This document shows, piece by piece, positions 24,993-33,135 of a stretch of 64,000 bases of DNA. Position 1 is the stretch's first letter; the number at the start of each line of letters is the position of its first letter. This stretch comes from a bacterium (GTDB lineage Bacteria; Hydrothermota; UBA3073; JACQXS01; JAGMCI01). The stretch lies in assembly GCA_030018315.1 (NCBI GenBank), contig JASEGA010000007.1, positions 1-64,000 of the forward strand. Direction: 5' to 3'. The notes under the pieces were generated by a model that worked only from the letters and a program-made list of their open reading frames with translations, was not told where the DNA came from and did no database searches. The position numbers and the translations under genes were made by a program.

Positions 24993-26084
24993 ATGCATAA
25001 ATATAAAATTGCTGTCTTACCCGGAGATGGTGTTGGACGCGATGTTGTAGAAGCTGCACGTATAGTGTTAGATAAGATTGAACTTGATGCAGAATATATC
25101 TATGGAGATATAGGATGGGAGTTTTGGAAACGAGAAGGTAACCCATTACCGGAGCGTACTATTGAGTTATTGAAAAATACTAATTGCTGTCTATTTGGGG
25201 CAATCACATCTAAGCCAAAATCTGTTGCACAAGAAGAAATAGCACCTCACCTTAAAGATAAGGGCTTTGTATATTCAAGTCCAATTGTCAAGATGAGGCA
25301 ACTATTTGACCTATATATCTGCTTTAGACCGTGTAAAGCATTTACTGGTAATCCGTTAAACTATAAAGAAGGGATAAATATTGTAATCTTTAGAGAGAAT
25401 ACTGAAGATTTATATGCAGGGATAGAGTTTTATCCAATTCCTGATAAGATGTTAGAGATAAAAGGTATGGATAAGGTGCCAAAGGATGCGGCAATTTCAC
25501 TAAAAGTTAATACAAAAAGGGGATGCGAACGTATCATCAGGGCAGCATTTGAGTATGCAAAAAAGAACAATCGTAAAAAAGTGACCTGTGTCCACAAGGC
25601 AAATGTGGTAAGAGTAACTGATGGTCTATTTCTTGATATATTTAATGAGGTTGCAAAAGAATATCCTGAGATTGGGTCTGACAATGCTAATGTAGATTCT
25701 TTATGTATGTGGTTACTAAAGGATCCACTTAACTACGATGTCCTTGTGGCACCCAATTTATATGGGGATATAATCTCTGACTTATGTGCACAGATGGTTG
25801 GTGGGCTTGGATTTGCTTCAACTGCTAATATTGGCGATAACTATGCAGTGTTTGAGCCTACACATGGCTCGGCCCCTAAATATGCAGGCCAGTACAAGGT
25901 AAACCCAATGGCTACACTACTTGCCTGTAAACTTATGATTGAATGGCTTAGTGAATTAGAGAAGGCAAAAAAGTTGGAATATGCAATTTCTGAAGTAATT
26001 AAAGAGGGACAAGTAAAAACTTACGATTTAGGTGGTACAGCAACTACACTTGATGTAGCGAGAGAAGTAGTAAGAAAACTGTAG
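24993..26084 (+). CDS. icd: Isocitrate dehydrogenase, predicted NADP-dependent
   Basis: The enzyme converts isocitrate to 2-oxoglutarate in the TCA cycle. I start at the ATG at 24993 (MHKYKIAVLPGDGVG); a frame extending back to 24840 would run through the promoter and a repeat. The 363-residue protein has RENTEDLYAGIE near 133, the isocitrate rather than isopropylmalate signature. It also has VKANVVRVTDGLF-like HKANVVRVTDG near 205 and a nucleotide loop THGSAPKYAGQ near 291. Lysine-tyrosine in that loop is the pair that binds the 2'-phosphate of NADP in E. coli Icd, so NADP is predicted. It stands alone, convergent with rmuC. Confidence 0.9.
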   Translation: MHKYKIAVLPGDGVGRDVVEAARIVLDKIELDAEYIYGDIGWEFWKREGNPLPERTIELLKNTNCCLFGAITSKPKSVAQEEIAPHLKDKGFVYSSPIVKMRQLFDLYICFRPCKAFTGNPLNYKEGINIVIFRENTEDLYAGIEFYPIPDKMLEIKGMDKVPKDAAISLKVNTKRGCERIIRAAFEYAKKNNRKKVTCVHKANVVRVTDGLFLDIFNEVAKEYPEIGSDNANVDSLCMWLLKDPLNYDVLVAPNLYGDIISDLCAQMVGGLGFASTANIGDNYAVFEPTHGSAPKYAGQYKVNPMATLLACKLMIEWLSELEKAKKLEYAISEVIKEGQVKTYDLGGTATTLDVAREVVRKL

Positions 26085-26086
26085 TG

Positions 26087-26112
26087 GTTCCGCACATAAT
26101 TATGTGCGGAAC
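26087..26112. repeat. Perfect 26-bp palindrome downstream of icd
   Basis: GTTCCGCACATAA followed by its exact complement TTATGTGCGGAAC. It starts 2 nt after the icd stop in a convergent intergenic gap. A further GCCC...GGGC pair lies at about 26117-26133. It may serve as a bidirectional transcription stop although no T run is present. Confidence 0.75.
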
Positions 26113-26180
26113 GGTTGCCCAAAATGAAAGGGCAGGTATAAAGACATATCCCTACATTTCTTGTGTATTGTATAGGTTTA

Positions 26181-27137
26181 TCACTCTATAGGAAGTGATT
26201 TAGTCTTATCATCAGGAAGTTCACTTGTAGCTGTGAGTTTATCACCAAGTTGAACTAATCTCCTCTCCGCTTCATCAAATTTGTTCATTGCGTTCCTTAG
26301 ATGTGTACGAAGTACATCAAAGTCTACTTTAAATCGCTCAAAATCGCCTCGCAGTCTTGAAATTGATTGAATTACTTTTTGAACACTCTTTTCAATTTGG
26401 AAACCACGCAATCCTTCAATAATTACCTGTAAATAAGCATAAAATGAACTAGGTGAAACAGGGATAACTTTTTTCCCTATAGCGTAAGAGAATATGCTAT
26501 CTGTGTCTGTGTCCTTGATAATCGTCTCATAGTATACATTTTCAGCTGGTATATACATTAATGCAAAGTTATAAGTGCCTTCATCTGGTAGTATATATTT
26601 ACTTGCAATATCATTAACATGCTTCTTGACATCCTTCATAAATCCTCTGCGATAGGCTACACGTTCTGCTTCAGTTGTACTTTTTATCATAGGCTCAAAA
26701 GCACCAAGGGGAAATTTTGAATCAACTGGAACTAATTTATCACCCAAATGAATTACTGCATCCACTTTAGCACCAGTTTTGAAAACATATTGAGTCTTAT
26801 AATATTGGGACGGTAGTATCTCGTTTAACAGGTGTTCTAAAAATGTTTCACCAAGTCCACCCCTAAATTGAGGTGGTTTAAGTAAATCTTGTAAAGTAGA
26901 AATGTTTTTACCTATGTCCAAAACTTGCTGTGCTGCAACAGCCGTATCTTTTATTGCCTTTGTTGTATCCTCCAATCTTGTATTGATTTGCATAGTTGTG
27001 CTCTGAAGCTGTTGTTGCATTAAATTGAGTGCCTGATTATTCTTTAAATCATCTATAGCACGATTGGTACGAGAGATAAAAAACAAGAAAATGACTATAA
27101 ACACCACAAATATACCAAGGATTATAAATGAGGTCAT
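26181..27137 (-). CDS. rmuC: RmuC family DNA recombination protein
   Basis: The 318-residue protein has an N-terminal membrane helix (3-23), a coiled-coil region (about 25-90) and the RmuC domain: PPQFRGGLGETFLEHLLNEILP, VDAVIHLGDKLVPVDSKFPL, MYIPAENVYYE, PSSFYAYLQVI. RmuC limits inversion of short repeats in E. coli and has a predicted nuclease-like core. That is relevant here because this genome carries many short inverted repeats. It ends the minus-strand apt-rmuC pair, 18 nt after apt. Confidence 0.9.
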   Translation of the reverse strand: MTSFIILGIFVVFIVIFLFFISRTNRAIDDLKNNQALNLMQQQLQSTTMQINTRLEDTTKAIKDTAVAAQQVLDIGKNISTLQDLLKPPQFRGGLGETFLEHLLNEILPSQYYKTQYVFKTGAKVDAVIHLGDKLVPVDSKFPLGAFEPMIKSTTEAERVAYRRGFMKDVKKHVNDIASKYILPDEGTYNFALMYIPAENVYYETIIKDTDTDSIFSYAIGKKVIPVSPSSFYAYLQVIIEGLRGFQIEKSVQKVIQSISRLRGDFERFKVDFDVLRTHLRNAMNKFDEAERRLVQLGDKLTATSELPDDKTKSLPIE

Positions 27138-27155
27138 TCCACTTCCTCTTACATT

Positions 27156-27683
27156 CTAATATTTTATTAGTGAGAACACTTCGTAGCCCTTAAATCTATT
27201 TCTAGCTCTCAACTCTGTAAGTTCAACTAAGAAACCTACACCTATTATTTTGCCACATAATTTTTCTACAAGTTTACAAGTAGCAAGCGCTGTCCCCCCT
27301 GTAGCTAATAGGTCATCAAATACTAAAACTTTATCACCAGGATTAATCGCATCACGATGTATCTCTAATGCATCAGTTCCATACTCAAGCTCGTATTCTT
27401 CACGAATGGTTTTAGCTGGCAATTTACCTGGCTTACGAACTGGAACTATACCACATCCTAATTTATAAGCAAGCGCACCACCAAAAATATAGCCCCTCGC
27501 TTCAGTTGACACTACTTTATCTATTTTTTTATCCTTATAGTGGCTATATATTGCATCAATTGTCTCCTTAAATGCATACTTGTCTTTTATAAGAGTAGTT
27601 ATATCCCTAAATAAAATTCCTTTCTTTGGAAAATCAGGAATAGACCTTATAAGTTCTTTTAACTCAAGTTCTATATTTTCCAT
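27156..27683 (-). CDS. apt: Adenine phosphoribosyltransferase
   Basis: Apt makes AMP from adenine and PRPP. The 175-residue protein has the typical start (LIRSIPDFPKKGILFRDITTL), VVSTEARGYIFGGALAYKLG, the hood-closing RKPGKLPAKTIREEYELEYG, and the PRPP motif KVLVFDDLLATGGTA near 122. Length is standard. It lies 2 nt after acyP. Confidence 0.97.
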   Translation of the reverse strand: MENIELELKELIRSIPDFPKKGILFRDITTLIKDKYAFKETIDAIYSHYKDKKIDKVVSTEARGYIFGGALAYKLGCGIVPVRKPGKLPAKTIREEYELEYGTDALEIHRDAINPGDKVLVFDDLLATGGTALATCKLVEKLCGKIIGVGFLVELTELRARNRFKGYEVFSLIKY

Positions 27684-27685
27684 CT

Positions 27686-27961
27686 CTAAAATTTTATACT
27701 AAATTCACTAAACTCTCCCGTGTATTCTTCCCATTTAACCTCAACTCCTTTAACTTCAGCAGCTCTCGGTCCCACACGCAACTCTTTTATGAAATCCATA
27801 ATAAGCCCCTTTTCGCCTTCACATACAACTTCAACCCTTCCATCCCATAGATTTCTAACCCACCCATTAAGGCCAAGTGCCTTTGCTTTAGTTTGGGCAA
27901 ACCACCGATAGTACACCCCCTGAACAAGTCCTGATACCCATATATGAGCCCTTGATAACAT
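27686..27961 (-). CDS. acyP: Acylphosphatase
   Basis: The 91-residue enzyme hydrolyses acyl phosphates. It has the catalytic arginine in VQGVYYRWF (near 20) and the catalytic asparagine in GWVRNLWDGRVEV (near 38). Length is normal. Its ATG overlaps the stop of the TIGR00725 gene by one base. HypF, also encoded in this window, carries a related domain, but this is the free-standing enzyme. Confidence 0.95.
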   Translation of the reverse strand: MLSRAHIWVSGLVQGVYYRWFAQTKAKALGLNGWVRNLWDGRVEVVCEGEKGLIMDFIKELRVGPRAAEVKGVEVKWEEYTGEFSEFSIKF

Positions 27962-28410
27962 TATTTTTTTGCTAACTTGATAGCTAACTCTACTGCCTCT
28001 TTTGGAGTATTAACCCTTTCAATAGGCAAATCTATTTCCCAAGTCTTTAAACCTACAACCGGGACTCCTAACTGAATTGCAAATGCCAGTTCTGATAGTG
28101 TCCCATATTCTCCATCTATTGCAATTATTGAATCCGATGACCGCACAATTATGATGTTTCTTGCTATACCCATGCCAGTTACTATTGGAATATCAACCCA
28201 TAAGTTAGACTTGTCCTTTGAATCGCCCGGTAGCACTCCTATAGTGAGACCACCACCATTTTTTGCTCCTTTACAAGCAGCTTCCATAACTCCTGATAAC
28301 CCTCCACATATAAGCATATTGCCACTTCTTGCAATTAAGTGCCCAACTTCAAATGCAAGCTTCTCTATCTCATGTGGACAACTTGACCCTCCTATAACCC
28401 CAATAATCAT
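27961..28410 (-). CDS. TIGR00725 / LOG-like nucleotide-binding family protein
   Basis: The 149-residue protein has the Rossmann-like fold of the LOG/DprA group: IIGVIGGSSCP at the start, LLICGGLSGVMEAACKGAKNGGG near 32-54, and GEYGTLSELAFAI near 98 (the variant of the PGGxGT motif). Family members bind phosphate-containing ligands; the reaction is not known for this subgroup. It is followed without a gap by acyP and preceded by tRNA-Pro(CGG). Confidence 0.85.
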   Translation of the reverse strand: MIIGVIGGSSCPHEIEKLAFEVGHLIARSGNMLICGGLSGVMEAACKGAKNGGGLTIGVLPGDSKDKSNLWVDIPIVTGMGIARNIIIVRSSDSIIAIDGEYGTLSELAFAIQLGVPVVGLKTWEIDLPIERVNTPKEAVELAIKLAKK

Positions 28411-28421
28411 AGTCTATTTCA

Positions 28422-28495
28422 TCGGGGGGACCGGATTTGAACCGGCGCCTTCTTGGTCCCGAACCAAGCGCGCTACCAGACTGCGCTACCCCCCG
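28422..28495 (-). tRNA. tRNA-Pro (anticodon CGG)
   Basis: A 74-nt cloverleaf on the minus strand. The acceptor stem CGGGGGG pairs with CCCCCCG, followed by discriminator A. The anticodon stem CTTGG/CCAAG encloses the loop TTCGGGA, giving CGG. The T-loop contains GTTCAAATC. CCA is not encoded. It lies between pcm and the TIGR00725 gene in the same orientation. Confidence 0.95.
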
Positions 28496-28524
28496 TGTAT
28501 AAAAATCAAATATCAAATTTAATA

Positions 28525-29199
28525 TCATTCTTTCCATCCGTGCACTCCAACAAGTGGGACAAACATACAATCAAAAAGTTGCTCCTCAATTGGTTTTCCA
28601 TTAATTTTTCTAACTAATGTAAGAGCTTGAACTATTTTATTGCCTATAGGAATTATGAGTCTACCGCCTTCCTTTAATTGGTCAAATAATGGCTCTGGAG
28701 TCTGAGGAGCTCCAGCTGTTACTAATATACCATTATAGGGAGCATAATCTGGAAGTCCATGAGTTCCATCACCTACTTTCACAACTATATTTTTATAGCC
28801 TAATTTTTGTAACAAAAGTTCAGCTTTTCTTGCAAGTGTATCTACTCGTTCAATTGTAAAAACTTCGTGCACAAGTTCAGCAAGTATAGCTGATTGGTAA
28901 CCGGAACCTGTTCCTACCTCAAGTATACGGTCTTCAGGCTTAGGGTCAAGCTGAAGTGTCATCTCCGCTACCATATAAGGTTGAGAAATTGTTTGTCCCT
29001 CGCCTATCGGGAGAGGATAATCGCCGTAAGCCTCATCTCTTAAAAACTCGGGGACAAAGCAATGGCGTGGCACTTTACTCATTGCTCCTATTATTCTCTC
29101 ATCTTTAATACCTCTGGCTATAATTTGCTCTTCTACCATCCGCTGTCTTAAGGACTCAAAATAATTTTTCCCAATTTTTAATTTCTTTAATAGCCTCAT
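28525..29199 (-). CDS. pcm: Protein-L-isoaspartate O-methyltransferase
   Basis: Pcm starts repair of isoaspartyl residues in aged proteins. The 224-residue protein has MVEEQIIARGIKDERIIGAM near 21-40, VPRHCFVPEFLRDEAYGD, and the SAM motif ILEVGTGSGYQSAILAEL near 105. The first 20 residues overlap surE by 44 nt; an ATG at 29139 would remove the overlap, but neither start has a clear SD. The surE-pcm pairing is conserved in many bacteria and fits a joint role in stationary-phase survival. Confidence 0.95.
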   Translation of the reverse strand: MRLLKKLKIGKNYFESLRQRMVEEQIIARGIKDERIIGAMSKVPRHCFVPEFLRDEAYGDYPLPIGEGQTISQPYMVAEMTLQLDPKPEDRILEVGTGSGYQSAILAELVHEVFTIERVDTLARKAELLLQKLGYKNIVVKVGDGTHGLPDYAPYNGILVTAGAPQTPEPLFDQLKEGGRLIIPIGNKIVQALTLVRKINGKPIEEQLFDCMFVPLVGVHGWKE

Positions 29200-29872
29200 A
29201 ATTAGTTAAGTCAATGCAAAGAGGGGTAACCGAGATATACCCTTGTTTACAAGCTTCAAGGTCTGTACCGGGCTCATCAGAGTATTTAGGTGTCCCCCCA
29301 ATTAAATACCTGCCCATCCTTCTTTCTACAACATTCTCATAGTTTCTCCTAGCAAGTTTTGTAATTTTAATTCCCCTTGGTCTCCATGGGATATTAATAT
29401 TCAAAACCATATCTTTTAAGAACTTATTTTCTTTTACAAATTTTACCAACTTCAACGCAAACTCTGCCCCGGTATCAAAATCAAATGGCTTATCACCATA
29501 AAAAGACATAGCAATAGAGGGAATACCAATAATAGCACCCTCAAATGCTGCCCCCACTGTTCCAGAGTAAGTGACATCCTCAGCAAGATTTGGGCCCGAA
29601 TTTATTCCAGAAAAAAGTAACTCTGGAAAGTCATCTAATAAATTATAGACCGCTAATATTACACAATCGGTCGGTGTACCGTATACACTAATTATGTTAG
29701 GACTTAATCTCTTTACCCTTAACGACCTTTTTAAAGTAAAAGAATGTGATGTTGCATTTGATTCCTTAGCTGGTGCAACAATTGTCACTTTATGTTCTTT
29801 TGAGAGTGTATCAAATAAAGTCATTATCCCATTAGAACGAACACCGTCATCATTTGTTAAGAGGATTCTCAT
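29156..29872 (-). CDS. surE: 5'/3'-nucleotidase SurE
   Basis: SurE removes phosphate from nucleoside monophosphates. The 238-residue protein has the metal-binding LLTNDDGVRSNGI at the start, PAKESNATSHSFTLKR near 36, the GTPTDCVILA loop near 65, and LLFSGINSGPNLAEDVTYSGTV near 84. Length is normal. It overlaps the glycosyltransferase gene by 4 nt and pcm by 44 nt. Confidence 0.96.
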   Translation of the reverse strand: MRILLTNDDGVRSNGIMTLFDTLSKEHKVTIVAPAKESNATSHSFTLKRSLRVKRLSPNIISVYGTPTDCVILAVYNLLDDFPELLFSGINSGPNLAEDVTYSGTVGAAFEGAIIGIPSIAMSFYGDKPFDFDTGAEFALKLVKFVKENKFLKDMVLNINIPWRPRGIKITKLARRNYENVVERRMGRYLIGGTPKYSDEPGTDLEACKQGYISVTPLCIDLTNYEAIKEIKNWEKLF

Positions 29873-30537
29873 CTATAAAAAATAGATTTGACTGCTAATA
29901 CTACGAATCTCACAGTATCTATAAAGGGTCTCATTTTACTCTTTTCTTCTCTGTAGATTGTGCTAATTGGAACACTCCCTATACGATAACCTAATCTTGC
30001 AGCTTTTATGAGTATCTCAGATTCAGTCTGAAAGTTTGAAGTAGTAAGATGGACTCCTCTCAGGACTCTTGTAGAGAGTGCCCTATATCCGGATTGCGCA
30101 TCCTTTATTGTCTTGTGAGCCAGAAAAGAAACAACAAAGGAAGTTACTAAGTTAGTAAGATATCTGATAAGTGGCATATTAAAAGGTGAGCGTCTCCTTG
30201 TTCCTATTATTATATCAGCTTTATTTTTGTTTATTTCATTAGTAAACTTTGTAATCTCTTTTGGGTCGTGCTGTCTATCTCCATCCATAGTAATCACATA
30301 ATCATACCCTTTAGCTATTGCATACTCAAATCCTGTCCGATGCGCATATCCTTTACCAAAATTACGCTTATGTTTAAGTAAAACTGCCATCTCACTTGCA
30401 ATATCTCCACTCCTATCTTGTGAGCCATCGTCTATAACAATTATATCTCTCTTGTTCCAGTGTAAATCTCGTAATAAGTCACCTATATACTGCTCCTCGT
30501 TGTACACAGGAATAATGATAGCAATTCTCACGCCCAC
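29869..30537 (-). CDS. Family 2 glycosyltransferase (DPM1/polyprenyl-phosphate type)
   Basis: The 222-residue GT-A enzyme has IPVYNEEQYIGDLLRDL near 8, DDGSQDRSGDIA near 38 and the metal-binding DGDRQHDP near 86. It also has GTRRRSPFNMPLIR and QSGYRALS, typical of dolichol- or undecaprenyl-phosphate sugar transferases. It lacks the C-terminal membrane domain of larger relatives. The acceptor is unknown; the neighbouring acyltransferase suggests envelope lipid or glycan synthesis. It overlaps that gene by 10 nt. Confidence 0.88.
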   Translation of the reverse strand: MGVRIAIIIPVYNEEQYIGDLLRDLHWNKRDIIVIDDGSQDRSGDIASEMAVLLKHKRNFGKGYAHRTGFEYAIAKGYDYVITMDGDRQHDPKEITKFTNEINKNKADIIIGTRRRSPFNMPLIRYLTNLVTSFVVSFLAHKTIKDAQSGYRALSTRVLRGVHLTTSNFQTESEILIKAARLGYRIGSVPISTIYREEKSKMRPFIDTVRFVVLAVKSIFYR

Positions 30538-31343
30538 AATGGCTCAAATACAAACCACTGAGTTATATATCTTTTTATATACTGCTCAAGCACCTTAGCC
30601 CACTCTTCTACCCCATTTTTAATAGGTGGCTCAAAGTAAACTCGATACTTGTCCACATCCCTTACACAAAATGCAGGAATGATGGTAGAGTTAGTGCGAG
30701 ATGCAAGCTCAAAAACTCCATAAGGGAAATAAATTGGCTTTCCGAAGAATTTGGCTTTAATACCAACGCCTGAGTATGTACGGTCACCAAGTGTAGCAAC
30801 CACTCCCTTACGAGTCAAAGCTGTAATCACATCCCTCATTTTTTCACCTAAATAAACAATTTTCATCCCAACTGCTTCACGACGCTTTGTAAAGAAATCC
30901 CTTATATATCTGGAAGGTTGAGCTAATGCAATCACTGTAGGTGAATACCCTAAAATTGAAAGCATAGCTGCACCGAGCTCCCAATTACCGAGATGTGCTG
31001 TAAGAACCAATACTCCACTACTTTTTCTATTTACAGCATCATCAAGTCTTTCTTTATTTATTATTTCAAGATAATTAAACAAATTGTCTTTATCTATTTT
31101 TGGTAAAATTAAAAATTCGTAAATAAATCTTGCAAAATTTCTGTAAATTTTTAAAGCAGTCTCTTTTAATTCAGCAGACTCCATTTGCCTGTAGACCATT
31201 TTAATGTTTGACATCACTGTTTTTCTCTGCTTTCTATAGAGAGTAAAATACATAAGGTCTGCTATTCTCTCTGTGATGAAAACAGCAACTTTTTCTGGAG
31301 TAATATGTGACAAAAAAGCAGTCACCCAGTAAAACCATATCAT
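30528..31343 (-). CDS. LpxL/HtrB-family lysophospholipid (lipid A) acyltransferase
   Basis: The 271-residue protein has the HX4E catalytic motif in TAHLGNWELGAAM near 118. It also has VYLGEKMRDVITALTRKGVVATLGDRTYSG and the KAKFFGKPIYFPYGVFELA region of the LpxL/HtrB family. It would acylate a lipid A precursor or a similar glycolipid at the inner membrane. That suggests a double-membrane cell, in agreement with the secretin and T9SS cargo. It lies just after tRNA-Pro(GGG). Confidence 0.88.
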   Translation of the reverse strand: MIWFYWVTAFLSHITPEKVAVFITERIADLMYFTLYRKQRKTVMSNIKMVYRQMESAELKETALKIYRNFARFIYEFLILPKIDKDNLFNYLEIINKERLDDAVNRKSSGVLVLTAHLGNWELGAAMLSILGYSPTVIALAQPSRYIRDFFTKRREAVGMKIVYLGEKMRDVITALTRKGVVATLGDRTYSGVGIKAKFFGKPIYFPYGVFELASRTNSTIIPAFCVRDVDKYRVYFEPPIKNGVEEWAKVLEQYIKRYITQWFVFEPLWA

Positions 31344-31423
31344 ATCATTGAGTTAGACTGAAAACCATCAACCGAAAATTCTGTGTTTATCTGTGTCGTG
31401 CTCTGTGAACTCTGTGTCTTTTC

Positions 31424-31499
31424 TCGGGGCGAGTGGATTTGAACCACCGACCCCCAGCCCCCCATGCTGGTGCGCTAAACCGGACTGCGCCACGCCCCG
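31424..31499 (-). tRNA. tRNA-Pro (anticodon GGG)
   Basis: A 76-nt cloverleaf on the minus strand. The acceptor stem CGGGGCG pairs with CGCCCCG, followed by discriminator A. The anticodon stem CCAGC/GCTGG encloses the loop ATGGGGG, giving GGG. The T-loop contains GTTCAAATC. CCA is not encoded. It is 3 nt from the merR stop. The spacer after it (31381-31420) has four irregular CTGTG units. Confidence 0.95.
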
Positions 31500-31502
31500 A
31501 AA

Positions 31503-31823
31503 TCAACTTAAAATCTTAAGTAAATCTTTAAGTCCACTTTTAATCTCTTTCAACACATCGTTAGTTAGATTGCTTACATTATTCCCTTTCTTTATCTCTT
31601 TGAGTCTCATTCTTGCACCTTCAATAGTGTATTTATCTTTATAAAGTAATTCTTTTATAAGAAGTATCAACTCTATATCCTTAGAAGTATATGCTCTCCT
31701 ACCTCCATCTGTCTTCTTTGGACGAAGTTCTCTAAACTCTTGTTCCCAATACCGTAATACATAAGGATGCAAATTCACTGTTTTTGACACCTCTGATATT
31801 GAATAGTAAAATTTCTCACTCAC
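31503..31823 (-). CDS. MerR-family transcriptional regulator
   Basis: The DNA-binding domain is clear: YYSISEVSKTVNLHPYVLRYWEQEF, then GGRRAYTSKDIELILLIKELLY. I start it at a GTG at 31823 (VSEKFYYSISEV), giving 106 residues. A longer frame from a TTG at 31859 would run through a TTGACA/TATTTT promoter, and family members normally begin within a few residues of YYSI. With this start the mRNA has essentially no leader. There is no obvious effector domain beyond a short helix, as in small MerR proteins found near ribosomal or tRNA genes. It is divergent from deoB. Confidence 0.88.
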   Translation of the reverse strand: MSEKFYYSISEVSKTVNLHPYVLRYWEQEFRELRPKKTDGGRRAYTSKDIELILLIKELLYKDKYTIEGARMRLKEIKKGNNVSNLTNDVLKEIKSGLKDLLKILS

Positions 31824-31830
31824 CTCTTTA

Positions 31831-31859
31831 AAAATATTCCCTAATTCAATATTTGTCAA
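31831..31859 (-). promoter_or_regulatory. Promoter of merR, probably leaderless
   Basis: On the minus strand, TTGACA (31854-31859), a 17-nt spacer and TATTTT (31831-31836). The GTG start at 31823 is 7 nt past the -10 box. Confidence 0.65.
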
Positions 31860-31883
31860 GCAAAATTGTACCCAAGAAAAAGC

Positions 31884-31911
31884 TTGACCTATAAGAAATG
31901 TGAGTTATATT
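31884..31911 (+). promoter_or_regulatory. Promoter of deoB, probably leaderless
   Basis: TTGACC (31884-31889), a 16-nt spacer and TATATT (31906-31911). The ATG at 31917 is 5 nt past the -10 box. Confidence 0.65.
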
Positions 31912-31916
31912 AAGTT

Positions 31917-33098
31917 ATGGTGAAGCGGGTAATTTTAGTTCTATTGGATGGGGTTGGTTGTGGTGAACTCCCAGATGCCTCAAAGTATGGTGACAAAGGT
32001 AGTAATACACTCGGTAATCTGGCAAATGAAATTGGAGGTCTCAACCTGCCTAATCTTGCATCACTTGGTATTGGAAATATAATTAAAGTGAAAGGAGTAC
32101 CTGCTGCAAAATCGCCGCTTGCCTCCTACGGAAAAGCTGCTGAGCTATCAGCTGGAAAGGACTCAACTACAGGACATTGGGAGCTCATGGGGCTTATACT
32201 CAAAAAGCCATTCCCTACATTTCCTAATGGGTTCCCAGAAGTTATGATTAGACAGTTTCAATCCGCAATCCCACAACGCGGGACACTTGGGGGCTGGCCT
32301 GCATCTGGTACTCAAATTATTGAAGAACTCGGAGAAAAACACATAAGGACTGGCTATCCAATTATTTACACATCAGCAGATTCAGTGTTCCAGATTGCTG
32401 CCCACAAGGATGTAATTACACTCACTGAACTATACAAATTGTGTGAGACTGCAAGAAAATTGTTTCCTGATATTGGGAGGGTGATTGCACGTCCATTTAC
32501 TGGTAAACCCGGTGCATTTAAGCGGACACCAGAACGAAAAGACTTCTCATTGCCACCGCCGGATTTGACCCTATTAGATTTGCTTACTAATAAAAGATTG
32601 CCAGTGGTTACAGTTGGTAAAATAGATTACATATTTGCGAATAGAGGAATAACCACTACTATTCATATGAAAGATAATCATGATGTGATGAATAAGATAC
32701 TTAGGGTTATGGATGAGTCAAAGCAGGGCCTTATCTTTGCTAACTTAGTAGATTTTGATATGATATGGGGACATAGGAATGACAAGGAAGGATTTGCAAA
32801 AGGGTTAGAGGAGTTTGACAAATGGCTACCAAATCTATTAGAGAAACTGACCCCAGATGATATATTATTTATAACTGCTGACCACGGCAATGACCCGACT
32901 ACACCGTCAACTGACCACTCAAGAGAATACATTCCAATATTAGTTTATAATCCCGGTAGGGGCGGGGCTTGTCCCTGCCCTGGAGTCAATCTTAGTATAA
33001 GGGAAAGCTTTTCAGACGTTGGTGCTACAATAGGAGAGTACTTTGGAATAAGACTCAAAAATGGCAAAAGCTTCTTAACTAAGATACTAAAAGCATAA
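31917..33098 (+). CDS. deoB: Phosphopentomutase
   Basis: DeoB interconverts ribose 1- and 5-phosphate (and the deoxy forms), joining nucleoside salvage to the pentose pathway. The 393-residue alkaline-phosphatase-superfamily enzyme has LLDGVGCGELPDA at its start, the phospho-acceptor threonine in AGKDSTTGHWELMG near 83, and metal ligands in ADHGNDPTTPSTDHSREYIP near 322-341. Near 346-354 it carries an insertion (GRGGACPCP) encoded by a GC-rich palindromic element, where relatives usually have a short linker before PGVNLG. The rest of the sequence appears intact. Confidence 0.95.
   Translation: MVKRVILVLLDGVGCGELPDASKYGDKGSNTLGNLANEIGGLNLPNLASLGIGNIIKVKGVPAAKSPLASYGKAAELSAGKDSTTGHWELMGLILKKPFPTFPNGFPEVMIRQFQSAIPQRGTLGGWPASGTQIIEELGEKHIRTGYPIIYTSADSVFQIAAHKDVITLTELYKLCETARKLFPDIGRVIARPFTGKPGAFKRTPERKDFSLPPPDLTLLDLLTNKRLPVVTVGKIDYIFANRGITTTIHMKDNHDVMNKILRVMDESKQGLIFANLVDFDMIWGHRNDKEGFAKGLEEFDKWLPNLLEKLTPDDILFITADHGNDPTTPSTDHSREYIPILVYNPGRGGACPCPGVNLSIRESFSDVGATIGEYFGIRLKNGKSFLTKILKA
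32956..32980 (+). repeat. GC-rich palindromic element inside deoB
   Basis: AGGGGCGGGG and TCCCTGCCCT flank a short loop (8 of 10 pairs counting G.T). It is far richer in GC than its surroundings and encodes the extra residues GRGGACPCP in frame. Confidence 0.55.
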
Positions 33099-33135
33099 AA
33101 GGAGTAGTACCTAGTTTTCTTGACAAATTATAAAA

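Noticed and set aside
31824-31859. TTG start at 31859 for merR
   Set aside because: The first six bases of that frame are the -35 box of a good promoter, and the family's N-terminus fits the GTG at 31823.
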